Below are positions 16,770-24,242 of a stretch of DNA of 57,815 nucleotides, piece after piece (position 1 is the stretch's first letter; each line of letters begins with the position of its first letter). Under the pieces are notes generated by a model. The model was not told where the DNA came from and made no database searches. It saw only the letters and a list, made by a program, of their open reading frames with translations. A program made the translations under genes and the position numbers. The DNA comes from Alphaproteobacteria bacterium. GTDB taxonomy: Bacteria > Pseudomonadota > Alphaproteobacteria > Caulobacterales > Caulobacteraceae. The stretch is from the NCBI GenBank assembly GCA_018826515.1, contig JAHKAM010000083.1, forward strand, positions 1-57,815. Reading direction: 5' to 3'.

Positions 16770-18112
16770 CAGGCCGCGCCGGGTGACGGTTTGACGGCGC
16801 CGGGGCACTCATCAATGTTGGCCACGGCTGCCGGCAGAACGAGGACCGGCGCGAAACCACCGCCCGGCGTGCGCATGTTGGTGGTCTGCCCCTGGTAGAG
16901 CCGGGCGGCCGCGAGCAGCATCCTCCCCCCGTAGGTGTAGAGGCGCACATCGACCTTCAGACTGACCGGCTCGGCGGCGGGCGGGATGCGTCGTTCTCCC
17001 GGAGCGGCATAGGTCTGGGCGACGTAGGTGGCGTTCTTGATCTCTTCCCAGACCCGCCGGGTGAGTTTGTCGCCGCGGTAGGCCGCCTTGCTGGCGTGGC
17101 CCCGGGCCGGCTTGAAGAACCAGTTGCGCCGGTCCGCCCAAAGCTCGGCGGCGTTTTCCGGCCGTACGAGGATGGTGCGGGGAACGGCCGCCGCAAGAAC
17201 CGCGGCCGGCTCCGCCGCCAGTCCCCAGCTGCGCAGGCTGTCGGGGTCGGACAGCAGGGTGAGGTTCTGCTTGTCCGCGAGGCGGCTATAGATGTGCGGG
17301 TTGGGCGTGACCACCACCAGGCCTCGCTCATAGGCCTGCCTCAGGACCGCATGGGTCGGCTGCTCCAGCAGAAAATCGACGAGGCGATTGTAGACGATGT
17401 CCACCCGGACGCCGCCGAGCATCAGCGCATCACCTACGATCGTCAGATCGCGAGGGTCCGCGACCAGGGCTTCAAGGCCGGCCGCCCGAAGCTGAGCCTG
17501 GGCGAGCCTGAACTCCGGGTACAGCGGCTGCGCCTGCGGATCATCATCGAGGATGGCCACCGTTGCGGGCGTCCCTTTCCCGTTTTGCAGTCGCCACTCT
17601 TTACGGAACATCTCGCCGACCTGCTGCTGGAACGCAGCGGGTCCGGGCGTTTCGACACCGGCGACGACGCCGGCGCAACAGATCTGCTGCGAGCGGGCGA
17701 GAACCGCGTTCAGGAAGGCGCCTCCGGCGTTGGTGTTGATCTCGATGAGCTTGGGGCCGGACGGCGTGACGTGGAAGTCATACCCCATGAAGACACCATG
17801 AGGACCGGGATCCCGACGTGCGAGCGGGGGCGTCCATGCAGCCGCCGCTTCGCGATAGCCGGGTAGCATTACCGCCGTTTCCGCGGCCGCGACCACGGCC
17901 ATCATCCGGTCGAGCGTCTCCGCGGGCAGGAAGACGGGGGACCGCGCGAACAGCCAGGGGTGGGTTTCCGCCAGGTCCGCGGCAAATCCGGGGATCCCCG
18001 TCTCACGATCAAGCGCGGCCGCGAGGGCCGTCTGATCCACCCCCACGCAGAAGCAGCCGCCGTTTAGCTGGTCTGCGCGTACGGAGCCGGCCGAGGGCGA
18101 CAGGTCGGACAT
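16754..18112 (-). CDS. ATP-grasp-like protein of unknown substrate
   Basis: Product of 452 residues. Features of an ATP-grasp ligase: GYDFHVTPSGPKLIEINTNA (metal-binding E-x-N strand), VDIVYNRLVDFLL, NPHIYSRLADKQNL and NWFFKPARGHASKAAYRG (phosphate-binding lysine loop). The order, with the E-I-N-T-N element in the first third, suggests a circularly permuted member. The substrate is unknown. It follows acetate kinase by 49 bases, so acetyl-phosphate turnover and this ligase are probably coexpressed. AAGGAGG precedes the ATG by about 12 bases. Confidence 0.7.
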   Translation of the reverse strand: MSDLSPSAGSVRADQLNGGCFCVGVDQTALAAALDRETGIPGFAADLAETHPWLFARSPVFLPAETLDRMMAVVAAAETAVMLPGYREAAAAWTPPLARRDPGPHGVFMGYDFHVTPSGPKLIEINTNAGGAFLNAVLARSQQICCAGVVAGVETPGPAAFQQQVGEMFRKEWRLQNGKGTPATVAILDDDPQAQPLYPEFRLAQAQLRAAGLEALVADPRDLTIVGDALMLGGVRVDIVYNRLVDFLLEQPTHAVLRQAYERGLVVVTPNPHIYSRLADKQNLTLLSDPDSLRSWGLAAEPAAVLAAAVPRTILVRPENAAELWADRRNWFFKPARGHASKAAYRGDKLTRRVWEEIKNATYVAQTYAAPGERRIPPAAEPVSLKVDVRLYTYGGRMLLAAARLYQGQTTNMRTPGGGFAPVLVLPAAVANIDECPGAVKPSPGAACHDRS

Positions 18113-18161
18113 CAATGAACGGGCCTCCTTGTGGTGGCGAACCGGCGTGAACCGCGCCGGG

Positions 18162-19331
18162 TCACCGGTCAAGGCCGAGCAGCCGCGACGTGTGGCGGGC
18201 GATCACGCGTTCTTCATCTGTGCGGATCATCCGGACGGTGACGGGAGCGCCGACCGGGCTCAGGCGTCCAGAACCGCGACGATTGGCGGCCGGGTCGAGT
18301 TCGACCCCCAACCAGGCGAGCCGTGCGCAGGTCTCCGCGCGGATCCGCGGCGAATTCTCGCCGATGCCCGCGGTGAAGACCAGACCGTCGAGACCCTCCA
18401 GGCTCCCCGCCAGGGCCGCGACCTCGCGCGCCGCCCGATAGACGAACAGATCGACCGCCTCCCGCGCGGCCGGGCTGTCGCTTTCCAGCAAAACCCGCAT
18501 GTCGCCACTGAGACCCGAGACGCCCAGCAGGCCGGAGCGCCGATAGAGCAGATCGACCAATCCGGCGGCGTCGAGGCCCCCGGCTTGCTGCAGATAGAGC
18601 ACCACCCCAGGGTCCAGGCTCCCACAGCGCGTGCCCATGACCAGGCCGTCGAGCGGCGTGGCGCCCATGGTGGTGTCGATGCTCCGGCCGTTCCTCAGCG
18701 CGCAAAGGCTCGCGCCCGAACCCAGATGGGCCGCAACCACGCGTCCCTCAGCCATCGACGGATCGAGCATCGCAAGCTGTCCGGCCACAGACTCGTAGGA
18801 CAGGCCGTGGAAGCCGTAGCGGCGAAGCCCTCTGGCTTCCCAGAGCCGGGGCAGACCCAGCCGATCCGCCACCGGTTCGTGACCGCCATGGAAGGCGGTA
18901 TCGAACGTCAGGACCTGAGGCAGATCGGGACACGCCTTGCGGAGCGCCCGGACCCCCGCAAGTCCTTGCTGCTGGTGCAGGGGCGCAAGCGGGGCAAGGG
19001 CCTCAAGGCTCTCGAGAACCGGTTCGGAGGCGGCGACCGCCTGGCTGAAGTCGGGGCCGCCGTGGACCACGCGATGTCCGACCGCGGCCACGGGCCCGGC
19101 CAGTCGCGCCTCCACCCAACGCAACAGATCTGACGTCGCGTCGTCGCCCCCGGCGACCCAGGGCGTTTCGGACAGGACGCCGCCGGCGGCGTCCTGGCTC
19201 ACGAGCCGTCGACCCGCGCCGTTAGATTCGATCCGGCCCCGCAACACCGGTGCAAGGTGTCCCCGGGCGGCTTCGAACACGCCGAACTTGACCGTGGAGG
19301 AGCCGACGTTGAGGGCGAGGACAGGCGGCAT
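18162..19331 (-). CDS. ackA: Acetate kinase
   Basis: Product of 389 residues. It interconverts acetyl phosphate plus ADP and acetate plus ATP. Family motifs are all present: LALNVGSSTVKFGVF at the N-terminus, GHRVVHGG, LTFDTAFH, AAHLGSGASLCA, and DTTMGATPLDGLVMGTRCG with the catalytic arginine. In this island the likely acetyl-phosphate source is the phosphoketolase-family enzyme under the same promoter type. The start MPPVL is chosen because the upstream GTG at 19376 lies at the predicted transcript start. A decayed copy of its 5' end lies near 50.8 kb. Confidence 0.93.
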   Translation of the reverse strand: MPPVLALNVGSSTVKFGVFEAARGHLAPVLRGRIESNGAGRRLVSQDAAGGVLSETPWVAGGDDATSDLLRWVEARLAGPVAAVGHRVVHGGPDFSQAVAASEPVLESLEALAPLAPLHQQQGLAGVRALRKACPDLPQVLTFDTAFHGGHEPVADRLGLPRLWEARGLRRYGFHGLSYESVAGQLAMLDPSMAEGRVVAAHLGSGASLCALRNGRSIDTTMGATPLDGLVMGTRCGSLDPGVVLYLQQAGGLDAAGLVDLLYRRSGLLGVSGLSGDMRVLLESDSPAAREAVDLFVYRAAREVAALAGSLEGLDGLVFTAGIGENSPRIRAETCARLAWLGVELDPAANRRGSGRLSPVGAPVTVRMIRTDEERVIARHTSRLLGLDR

Positions 19332-19381
19332 CCTGGCGTTGACCTCGGGCTGGCGCACGCCGGGCGTGCTGTTCACGTCCT

Positions 19382-19406
19382 GACGCAGCCAATCCTCGCC
19401 CGTTAC
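19382..19406 (-). promoter_or_regulatory. Candidate ECF promoter for ackA
   Basis: Minus strand TGTAACG, 15-base spacer, CGTC, 51 bases before the ackA ATG. It is one half of a divergent pair with the site at 19460. Confidence 0.7.
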
Positions 19407-19459
19407 AGACCCGACCGCGCCGGCCGCCTCGCCGCCCTCACCCTCGATCCGGGCGCGGC

Positions 19460-19484
19460 GTAATACTTTGCCGCCGGCGGCGTC
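19460..19484 (+). promoter_or_regulatory. Candidate ECF promoter for the small membrane protein and methyltransferase
   Basis: GTAATA, 15-base spacer, CGTC, 45 bases before the ATG of the small membrane protein. Divergent from the ackA promoter. Confidence 0.65.
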
Positions 19485-19528
19485 TGACAGGCAGCGATGT
19501 TCAGTCTCTCCCGAAAGGATTCAGCCCC

Positions 19529-19768
19529 ATGGCTTCGAACCGACCAGGACGCATCCTGAATCTCCTCACCTTCGCAGCCTTCGGCGCAGGGTTGGCCTAT
19601 CTGCTCATCGGGGAGCATCGTGTTCATCTCCTCGGCTGGCTGCCGTTCCTCCTGATCCTGCTCTGCCCGCTGCTGCACATGACCATGCACGGCGGTCATG
19701 GGCGCGGGCATCGTCAGGGACCGCCGGGCCCTTCGGCCGCCGATTCCTCCCGTCCGCACCAATCCTGA
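19529..19768 (+). CDS. DUF2933-like small membrane protein
   Basis: Product of 79 residues. Two short spans (LLTFAAFGAGLAYLLIG and GWLPFLLILLCPLLHM) are followed by MHGGHGRGHRQG and a polar tail. It has the same family feel as the HGG-repeat protein at 15 kb. The function is unknown; it is usually found with methyltransferase and copper genes. It lies 11 bases before the methyltransferase gene, so one transcript is likely. Confidence 0.75.
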   Translation: MASNRPGRILNLLTFAAFGAGLAYLLIGEHRVHLLGWLPFLLILLCPLLHMTMHGGHGRGHRQGPPGPSAADSSRPHQS

Positions 19769-19779
19769 GCGAGGTTCCC

Positions 19780-20439
19780 ATGCCCGAACCGCAAGCCTAC
19801 GGCCTCTGGTCCCTGGTCATCCTGAACTCGGTCCTCTTCATCTTTTTCGCCTTCACCTTCTTCAAGCCGAGGACGGGCCGGGACTGGCGCTCGTTCGGCG
19901 CCTTCAGCGCCTTCCTGGTGGCGCTCTTCACCGAGATGTACGGCTTTCCGCTCACCCTCTATTTCCTGTCCGGCTGGCTGCAAACGCGCTTCCCCGGCGT
20001 CGATTGGTGGTCGCACGACGCCGGCCACCTCCTGGAGACGATGTTCGGCTGGAGGGCGAACCCCCATTTCGGACCCTTCCACATCCTCAGCTTCGCCTTC
20101 ATCGGCGGCGGCTTCTGGCTCATCTCCGCGGCCTGGCCGGTGCTCTATCGCGCTCAGCAGGAAGGCGCATTGGCCGCCAGCGGACCCTATCGGTCCATCC
20201 GCCATCCGCAATACGTCGGCTTCGTCCTGGTGATGTTCGGCTTCCTGTTGCAGTGGCCGACGGTTCTCACCCTGGCCATGTTCCCGGTCCTGGTCTTCAT
20301 GTACTGGCGGCTGGCAAGGAGCGAGGAACGCGAGACCGAAGCCCGCTTCGGCCCGGAGTACGCAACCTACAGGCGGGCCACGCCGGCCTTCATTCCGCGG
20401 CTGCGCTCCCGGGCGGCCCCGGCGCCTTCCCGCCTCTGA
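19780..20439 (+). CDS. Isoprenylcysteine carboxyl methyltransferase-family membrane protein
   Basis: Product of 219 residues, five or so membrane helices. The C-terminal SAM-binding membrane methyltransferase signature is visible: GPYRSIRHPQYVGFVLVMFG, then RLARSEERETEARFGPEYATY. Bacterial relatives methylate lipids or small hydrophobic compounds; the substrate here is unknown. GAGG precedes the start. A broken copy of the second half of this gene lies at 51.1-51.4 kb. Confidence 0.85.
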   Translation: MPEPQAYGLWSLVILNSVLFIFFAFTFFKPRTGRDWRSFGAFSAFLVALFTEMYGFPLTLYFLSGWLQTRFPGVDWWSHDAGHLLETMFGWRANPHFGPFHILSFAFIGGGFWLISAAWPVLYRAQQEGALAASGPYRSIRHPQYVGFVLVMFGFLLQWPTVLTLAMFPVLVFMYWRLARSEERETEARFGPEYATYRRATPAFIPRLRSRAAPAPSRL

Positions 20440-20717
20440 TATTCCGTTCGGGTCCCGATCTCAAAGCTCCCTACGCCCATTACAGGTCGGCGATTGGCGC
20501 CGCCTGCATCCGAAGGGCGCTCACCACACGACCGCAGGATTCGTTTCAGCTTTCGCCGGACGGCCTTGCCTCGCTCACAGCGCCAATACGCGCCGCAAAG
20601 GACAACCCCTCGGAATATCGGCTGCAAATATTCTTGATCTGACCGTTTGATCTATCGCATCCCGGCCGACATTTCCGGACCGATCCTGCCTTCATGTTGA
20701 AGAGCGGGACTTGTCAG
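20440..20717. other. Intergenic region before the sigma factor
   Basis: No gene seen. It holds a TGTAATG on the minus strand (20477-20483 region) without a CGTC at the right distance, and no match to the island promoter before the sigma gene, so the sigma factor does not appear to control its own transcription through that motif. Confidence 0.4.
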
Positions 20718-21548
20718 ATGAGCCTGAATTGCGCCTCCATATTGACCGCGCCCGGGACAGCGCGCGCTCCGATCCGCCTTGTCCCGGCGTCGGCCCGTCC
20801 CGAGGACACTCACCAGTTCGTGGAACTCCGGCTTCGAAAGGGCCGGGCCGGCCATTTGCGTTTCCTCAGGCGACGCCTCCGGTCCCAGGAAGACGCCGAA
20901 GACGTTCTGCAGGAGTTCGCCCTGAAGGCCACCCAGGGTGCAAGACACCTGACCAACCCCGGCAAGATTGATGCATGGCTCGGCATCGCGCTGCGCAACG
21001 CCCTGTTCGACCGCTACAGGCGCAATGCGAGCCGTACACGGCTGAATGAGGCCATGCTGTCGGAGTTTCCTGTACCCGCCGCAGATGATGCGCCCGAGGG
21101 TCTGGACCGGGCTTTGCAATGCCTGGCGGGAGCACTGGACGACCTGGGGCCGGAGACCGCCCAGCTCCTGCGGCGCGCCGAGCTCCAGGAGACGCCGCTG
21201 AAGGTGATCGCCGTCGAGATGCAGCTGACCACCAACAACATCGGTGTTCGGGTCCACCGCGCCCGGGCGGCGCTGCGTGAACGCATGCAGGCGCGTTGCG
21301 GCGCCTGCCCGGAGCCCTGCGCCCTCGCGGCGCGGTGGAGGCAAGCCGTCGATACGGCGGTCAGGCCTCGATATCGATCATCTCGCCATGCGACGCCGCA
21401 TAGTCGAGCGCATAGGCGAGTTCGCCCGCCGTCTCGGCGTGCACCGTCAGCAATGGCTGGCCCGCTGAGACTTCGGTGCCCAGGCGCACCTGCATCTGGA
21501 CGCCGGCGGCCTTGCGTTCAGGCGCGCCAGCCAGCTTGGCCAGCGTAG
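20718..21548 (+). CDS. ECF RNA polymerase sigma factor with C-terminal Cys motif
   Basis: Product of 276 residues. Region 2: FLRRRLRSQEDAEDVLQEFA then DAWLGIALRNALFDRYRRNA. Region 4 helix-turn-helix: LKVIAVEMQLTTNNIGVRVH then RARAALRERM. After region 4 comes C-G-A-C-P-E-P-C (residues 194, 197, 201), a C-x2-C-x3-C motif shared with the paralogue at 54 kb. The start (MSLN) is chosen by alignment with that paralogue. The last ~188 bases overlap the phosphorylase gene on the other strand, so the true functional C-terminus may be shorter. No anti-sigma gene is adjacent. It probably reads the GTAA-N17-CGTC promoters (inference). Confidence 0.88.
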   Translation: MSLNCASILTAPGTARAPIRLVPASARPEDTHQFVELRLRKGRAGHLRFLRRRLRSQEDAEDVLQEFALKATQGARHLTNPGKIDAWLGIALRNALFDRYRRNASRTRLNEAMLSEFPVPAADDAPEGLDRALQCLAGALDDLGPETAQLLRRAELQETPLKVIAVEMQLTTNNIGVRVHRARAALRERMQARCGACPEPCALAARWRQAVDTAVRPRYRSSRHATPHSRAHRRVRPPSRRAPSAMAGPLRLRCPGAPASGRRRPCVQARQPAWPA

Positions 21549-22887
21549 CGACCTGGCGGTTGTTGATGAGGATGACGCGGCCGGATCGGGTCGCCTGGAT
21601 GGGCGCCCGCTGGGCCGCGACCGGCGGTGTGCGCATGCCCCCTTGCGCCTCGCAGATCCGCTCAAATCGCGCCCAGGCGCGACCATCAGCGAGAACAGCC
21701 TCGGCCGCTTCGGCGCCCCGACCGGCTTTCGCCACGCCGGCAAGTTCGAGCGCGGCGCCCGCCAGCAGGCAGGCGCGCTGGCGCAGGTCCTGCGGCGCTT
21801 CGGGTCGGTTCTGCAGCACCGCCAGAACATCAAGCGCTTCCAGCGCCGGGCCGATGCCGACGCCGACCGGCTGCTCCCCGTCGGTCTGAACGCAGAGGGC
21901 CTTCAGGTCGAACCGGGCCGCGATCTCGACGAGCCGTTGCGCCAACTTCGCGGCCGCCTCTCTCGTCCGCACCTTGGCGGTGGCGCCTACGGGAATGTCC
22001 AGCACCACATGGGTGGAACCCGCCGCGATCTTCTTGGACAGGACCGAGGCGATCAGCTGGCCTTCGGTGTCGACGTCGAGGACCCGCTCCACGCGGATAA
22101 AGATGTCGTCGACCGGGCTGAGCTTCACAGCCCCGCCCCAGACGACGCAGCCGTTCTCGGCTTCCACCACGCGGCGCATGGCGGGCAGATCGAGATCGAC
22201 CGGCGCCAGGGTCTCCATGGTGTCGGCCGTGCCGGCCGGTGAAGTGATGGCCCGCGAGGAGGTCTTGGGCGTGACCAGGCCGCAGGCGGCGAGGATGGCG
22301 ACGACGATCGGCGTCGTGCGGTTGCCGGGAAGTCCGCCGATGCAGTGTTTGTCCATGACGATATCCGACGGCCAGCTCAGGCGGTCGCCGACGTCCACCA
22401 TGGCCCGGGTCAGCGCCCCCGTCTCGGCGTCGTCCATCGGCAGCACCGATGTCGCGGTCAGAAAGGCCGCGAGATGGATCGGCGTGTATCGCCCGGCGGC
22501 CACGTCCCTGACGACACCCCGGATCGCGGCCTCATCCAGCCGCGCTCCATAGATCCGGCGGCGAACGCTGGACATGGATTCGATGGCCGGAGCGTGTCGC
22601 ACGACGACGGGATCGCCCGGCGCCACCGCCAACTGCCGCCAGGCCTCTTCGGAGAGCGCCGCCTCGTCGAGGCCGAGAACGTCGCCGTCCATCTGGTACA
22701 GGGTGGCGTAGACCTCCCGGCCGGCGGCCGAAAGCACCACCTGGGAGCGGGACGACAGGCCTTCGGAGCGGCAGACGTGGCAGTCGCGCCGCATCAGCAC
22801 GATCGACTCGTGCTGGGCGTACAGGCCGAAGCGGCGCGCCTTGAGGGGCGCCGCCGCATGGGGTGCAGTCTTGACCACTTTGCTCAC
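21361..22887 (-). CDS. deoA: AMP phosphorylase / thymidine phosphorylase-family enzyme
   Basis: Product of 508 residues, the length of archaeal AMP phosphorylases rather than of E. coli DeoA (440). Motifs: MDKHCIGGLPGNRTTPIV (phosphate/nucleotide loop), SSRAITSPAGTADTMETLAP, and the C-terminal ALDYAASHGEMIDIEA. Archaeal homologues split nucleoside monophosphates with phosphate to give ribose 1,5-bisphosphate. An N-terminal domain of about 80 residues is as in that group. The GTG start overlaps the stop of the beta-CASP gene (GTGA), so it is the third gene of the phosphoketolase operon. Whether AMP or thymidine is the substrate cannot be decided here. Confidence 0.85.
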   Translation of the reverse strand: MSKVVKTAPHAAAPLKARRFGLYAQHESIVLMRRDCHVCRSEGLSSRSQVVLSAAGREVYATLYQMDGDVLGLDEAALSEEAWRQLAVAPGDPVVVRHAPAIESMSSVRRRIYGARLDEAAIRGVVRDVAAGRYTPIHLAAFLTATSVLPMDDAETGALTRAMVDVGDRLSWPSDIVMDKHCIGGLPGNRTTPIVVAILAACGLVTPKTSSRAITSPAGTADTMETLAPVDLDLPAMRRVVEAENGCVVWGGAVKLSPVDDIFIRVERVLDVDTEGQLIASVLSKKIAAGSTHVVLDIPVGATAKVRTREAAAKLAQRLVEIAARFDLKALCVQTDGEQPVGVGIGPALEALDVLAVLQNRPEAPQDLRQRACLLAGAALELAGVAKAGRGAEAAEAVLADGRAWARFERICEAQGGMRTPPVAAQRAPIQATRSGRVILINNRQVATLAKLAGAPERKAAGVQMQVRLGTEVSAGQPLLTVHAETAGELAYALDYAASHGEMIDIEA

Positions 22888-24242
22888 AGCTCGTGCCGCT
22901 CCATCATCTGCGGGATGACGCAGTCCCATCCGAGCCGGTCCTGAATCCGGACCCGTAGGGCGTCCGCCGCATGGGGCTCGCCGTGAACGATGAAGGTCTT
23001 GCGCGGCGGTCGCTTGAGGCCGGAAAGCCAGCGCAGGATTTCCTCGTAGTCGGCGTGGGCCGAGAGCATCGGCAGGTTGGCCACCTCCGCTTTGACCTGA
23101 ACCCACTGACCGTGGATCTTCACCTCCTTGGCGCCCTCGACCATCGAACGCCCGCGGGTTCCCGCCGCCTGGAAGCCTGAAAACAGGATGGTGTTGCGCC
23201 GGTCCGGGCCGAAGGCCTTGATATGGTGGAGCACCCGCCCGCCGGTGGCCATGCCGCTGGCCGAAAGGATGACCTTGGGCATGGGGCTGGCGGTGAGTTT
23301 CTTGGAGGCGTCCACATCGCGCACATAGGTGGCGATGCCGCAGGCGGCGTCGCACACGTCGGCCGGCATGCGGTGGTCCTCCAGGTGCGCGCACAGGAGG
23401 TCGGTGGCGTTGATCGCCATGGGGCTGTCCATATAGATCGGCGTCAGGCCGATCCGCCCCGCCTGCTTCAGCCGCCAGATGTGGTACAGCAGCGACTGGG
23501 CCCGGCCGACGGCGAAGGTGGGAATGACCACGGTCCCGCCGCGCGCGGTGGTGCGTTCGATGATCTCGCCCAAGGCTTCCGTGGGGTCCTGGGGGTCATG
23601 GAGCCGGTCGCCATAGGTCGATTCCACGACCACATAGTCGGCCTCCGCCACCGGCTCGGGATCGACCATGGTGGCGTCGCCGTAGCGGCCGAGATCGCCG
23701 GAAAACAGGATCTTCGTCCCGTTCCAGGTCACCTCGGCGGTGGCCGCGCCGAGGATGTGCCCGGCGCGCCGCAGCGTCAGGCTGGCTCCGCCCGGCAGCT
23801 GGACCGACGTGTGGAACGCGATCGGGGTAAAGCGCTCCACCGCGCGTTCGGCGTCGTGCACGCCATAGAGCGGCAAGGCCGGCTTGTGTTTGCCGTAGCC
23901 GTAGCGGTTGGCCTGTTCGGCGTCCTTCTCCTGGATATGGCCGCTGTCGCGCAGGATGATCTCCGCGACATCCCGCGTCGCGGCGCTGGCCAGGATGGGC
24001 CCGCGAAAACCGTCCTTCACCAGTTTCGGCAGGTAGCCTGAGTGGTCCAGGTGGGCGTGGGTCAGGACCACCGCGTCGATGCTTGAGGGCTCGACCTGGA
24101 GGGGGGCCCAGTTCTGTTCGCGCAGGGTCTTGAGGCCCTGGAAAAGGCCGCAGTCGATCAGGATGCGGCGGCCATCGGCCTCCAGCAGGTGTTTTGATCC
24201 GGTGACGGTGCCGGCGCCGCCGAGGCTGGTGAGACTGATCAC
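22884..24242 (-). CDS. MBL-fold/beta-CASP RNA exonuclease-like protein
   Basis: Product of 452 residues. Metallo-beta-lactamase motifs THAHLDHSGYLP, FSGDLGRYG and LSAHADYEEI, and beta-CASP motifs VVESTYGDR, IPTFAVGRAQSLLY, SASGMATGGRVLHH and VHGEPHAA identify the CPSF73-like (YsgA/RNase J-related) group, which cleaves RNA 3' ends or degrades RNA from the 5' end using two zinc ions. The role in this operon is unknown. The GTG start overlaps the phosphoketolase stop (GTGA). Confidence 0.9.
   Translation of the reverse strand: MISLTSLGGAGTVTGSKHLLEADGRRILIDCGLFQGLKTLREQNWAPLQVEPSSIDAVVLTHAHLDHSGYLPKLVKDGFRGPILASAATRDVAEIILRDSGHIQEKDAEQANRYGYGKHKPALPLYGVHDAERAVERFTPIAFHTSVQLPGGASLTLRRAGHILGAATAEVTWNGTKILFSGDLGRYGDATMVDPEPVAEADYVVVESTYGDRLHDPQDPTEALGEIIERTTARGGTVVIPTFAVGRAQSLLYHIWRLKQAGRIGLTPIYMDSPMAINATDLLCAHLEDHRMPADVCDAACGIATYVRDVDASKKLTASPMPKVILSASGMATGGRVLHHIKAFGPDRRNTILFSGFQAAGTRGRSMVEGAKEVKIHGQWVQVKAEVANLPMLSAHADYEEILRWLSGLKRPPRKTFIVHGEPHAADALRVRIQDRLGWDCVIPQMMERHEL

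Noticed and set aside
20470..20490. TGTAATG on the minus strand resembling the island promoter
   Set aside because: No CGTC lies 15-16 bases downstream of the hexamer, and no gene starts in that direction.
20694..20717. Upstream ATG (MLKSG) as the start of the first sigma factor
   Set aside because: The paralogue aligns from MSL, which corresponds to the ATG at 20718; the extra eight residues have no counterpart.
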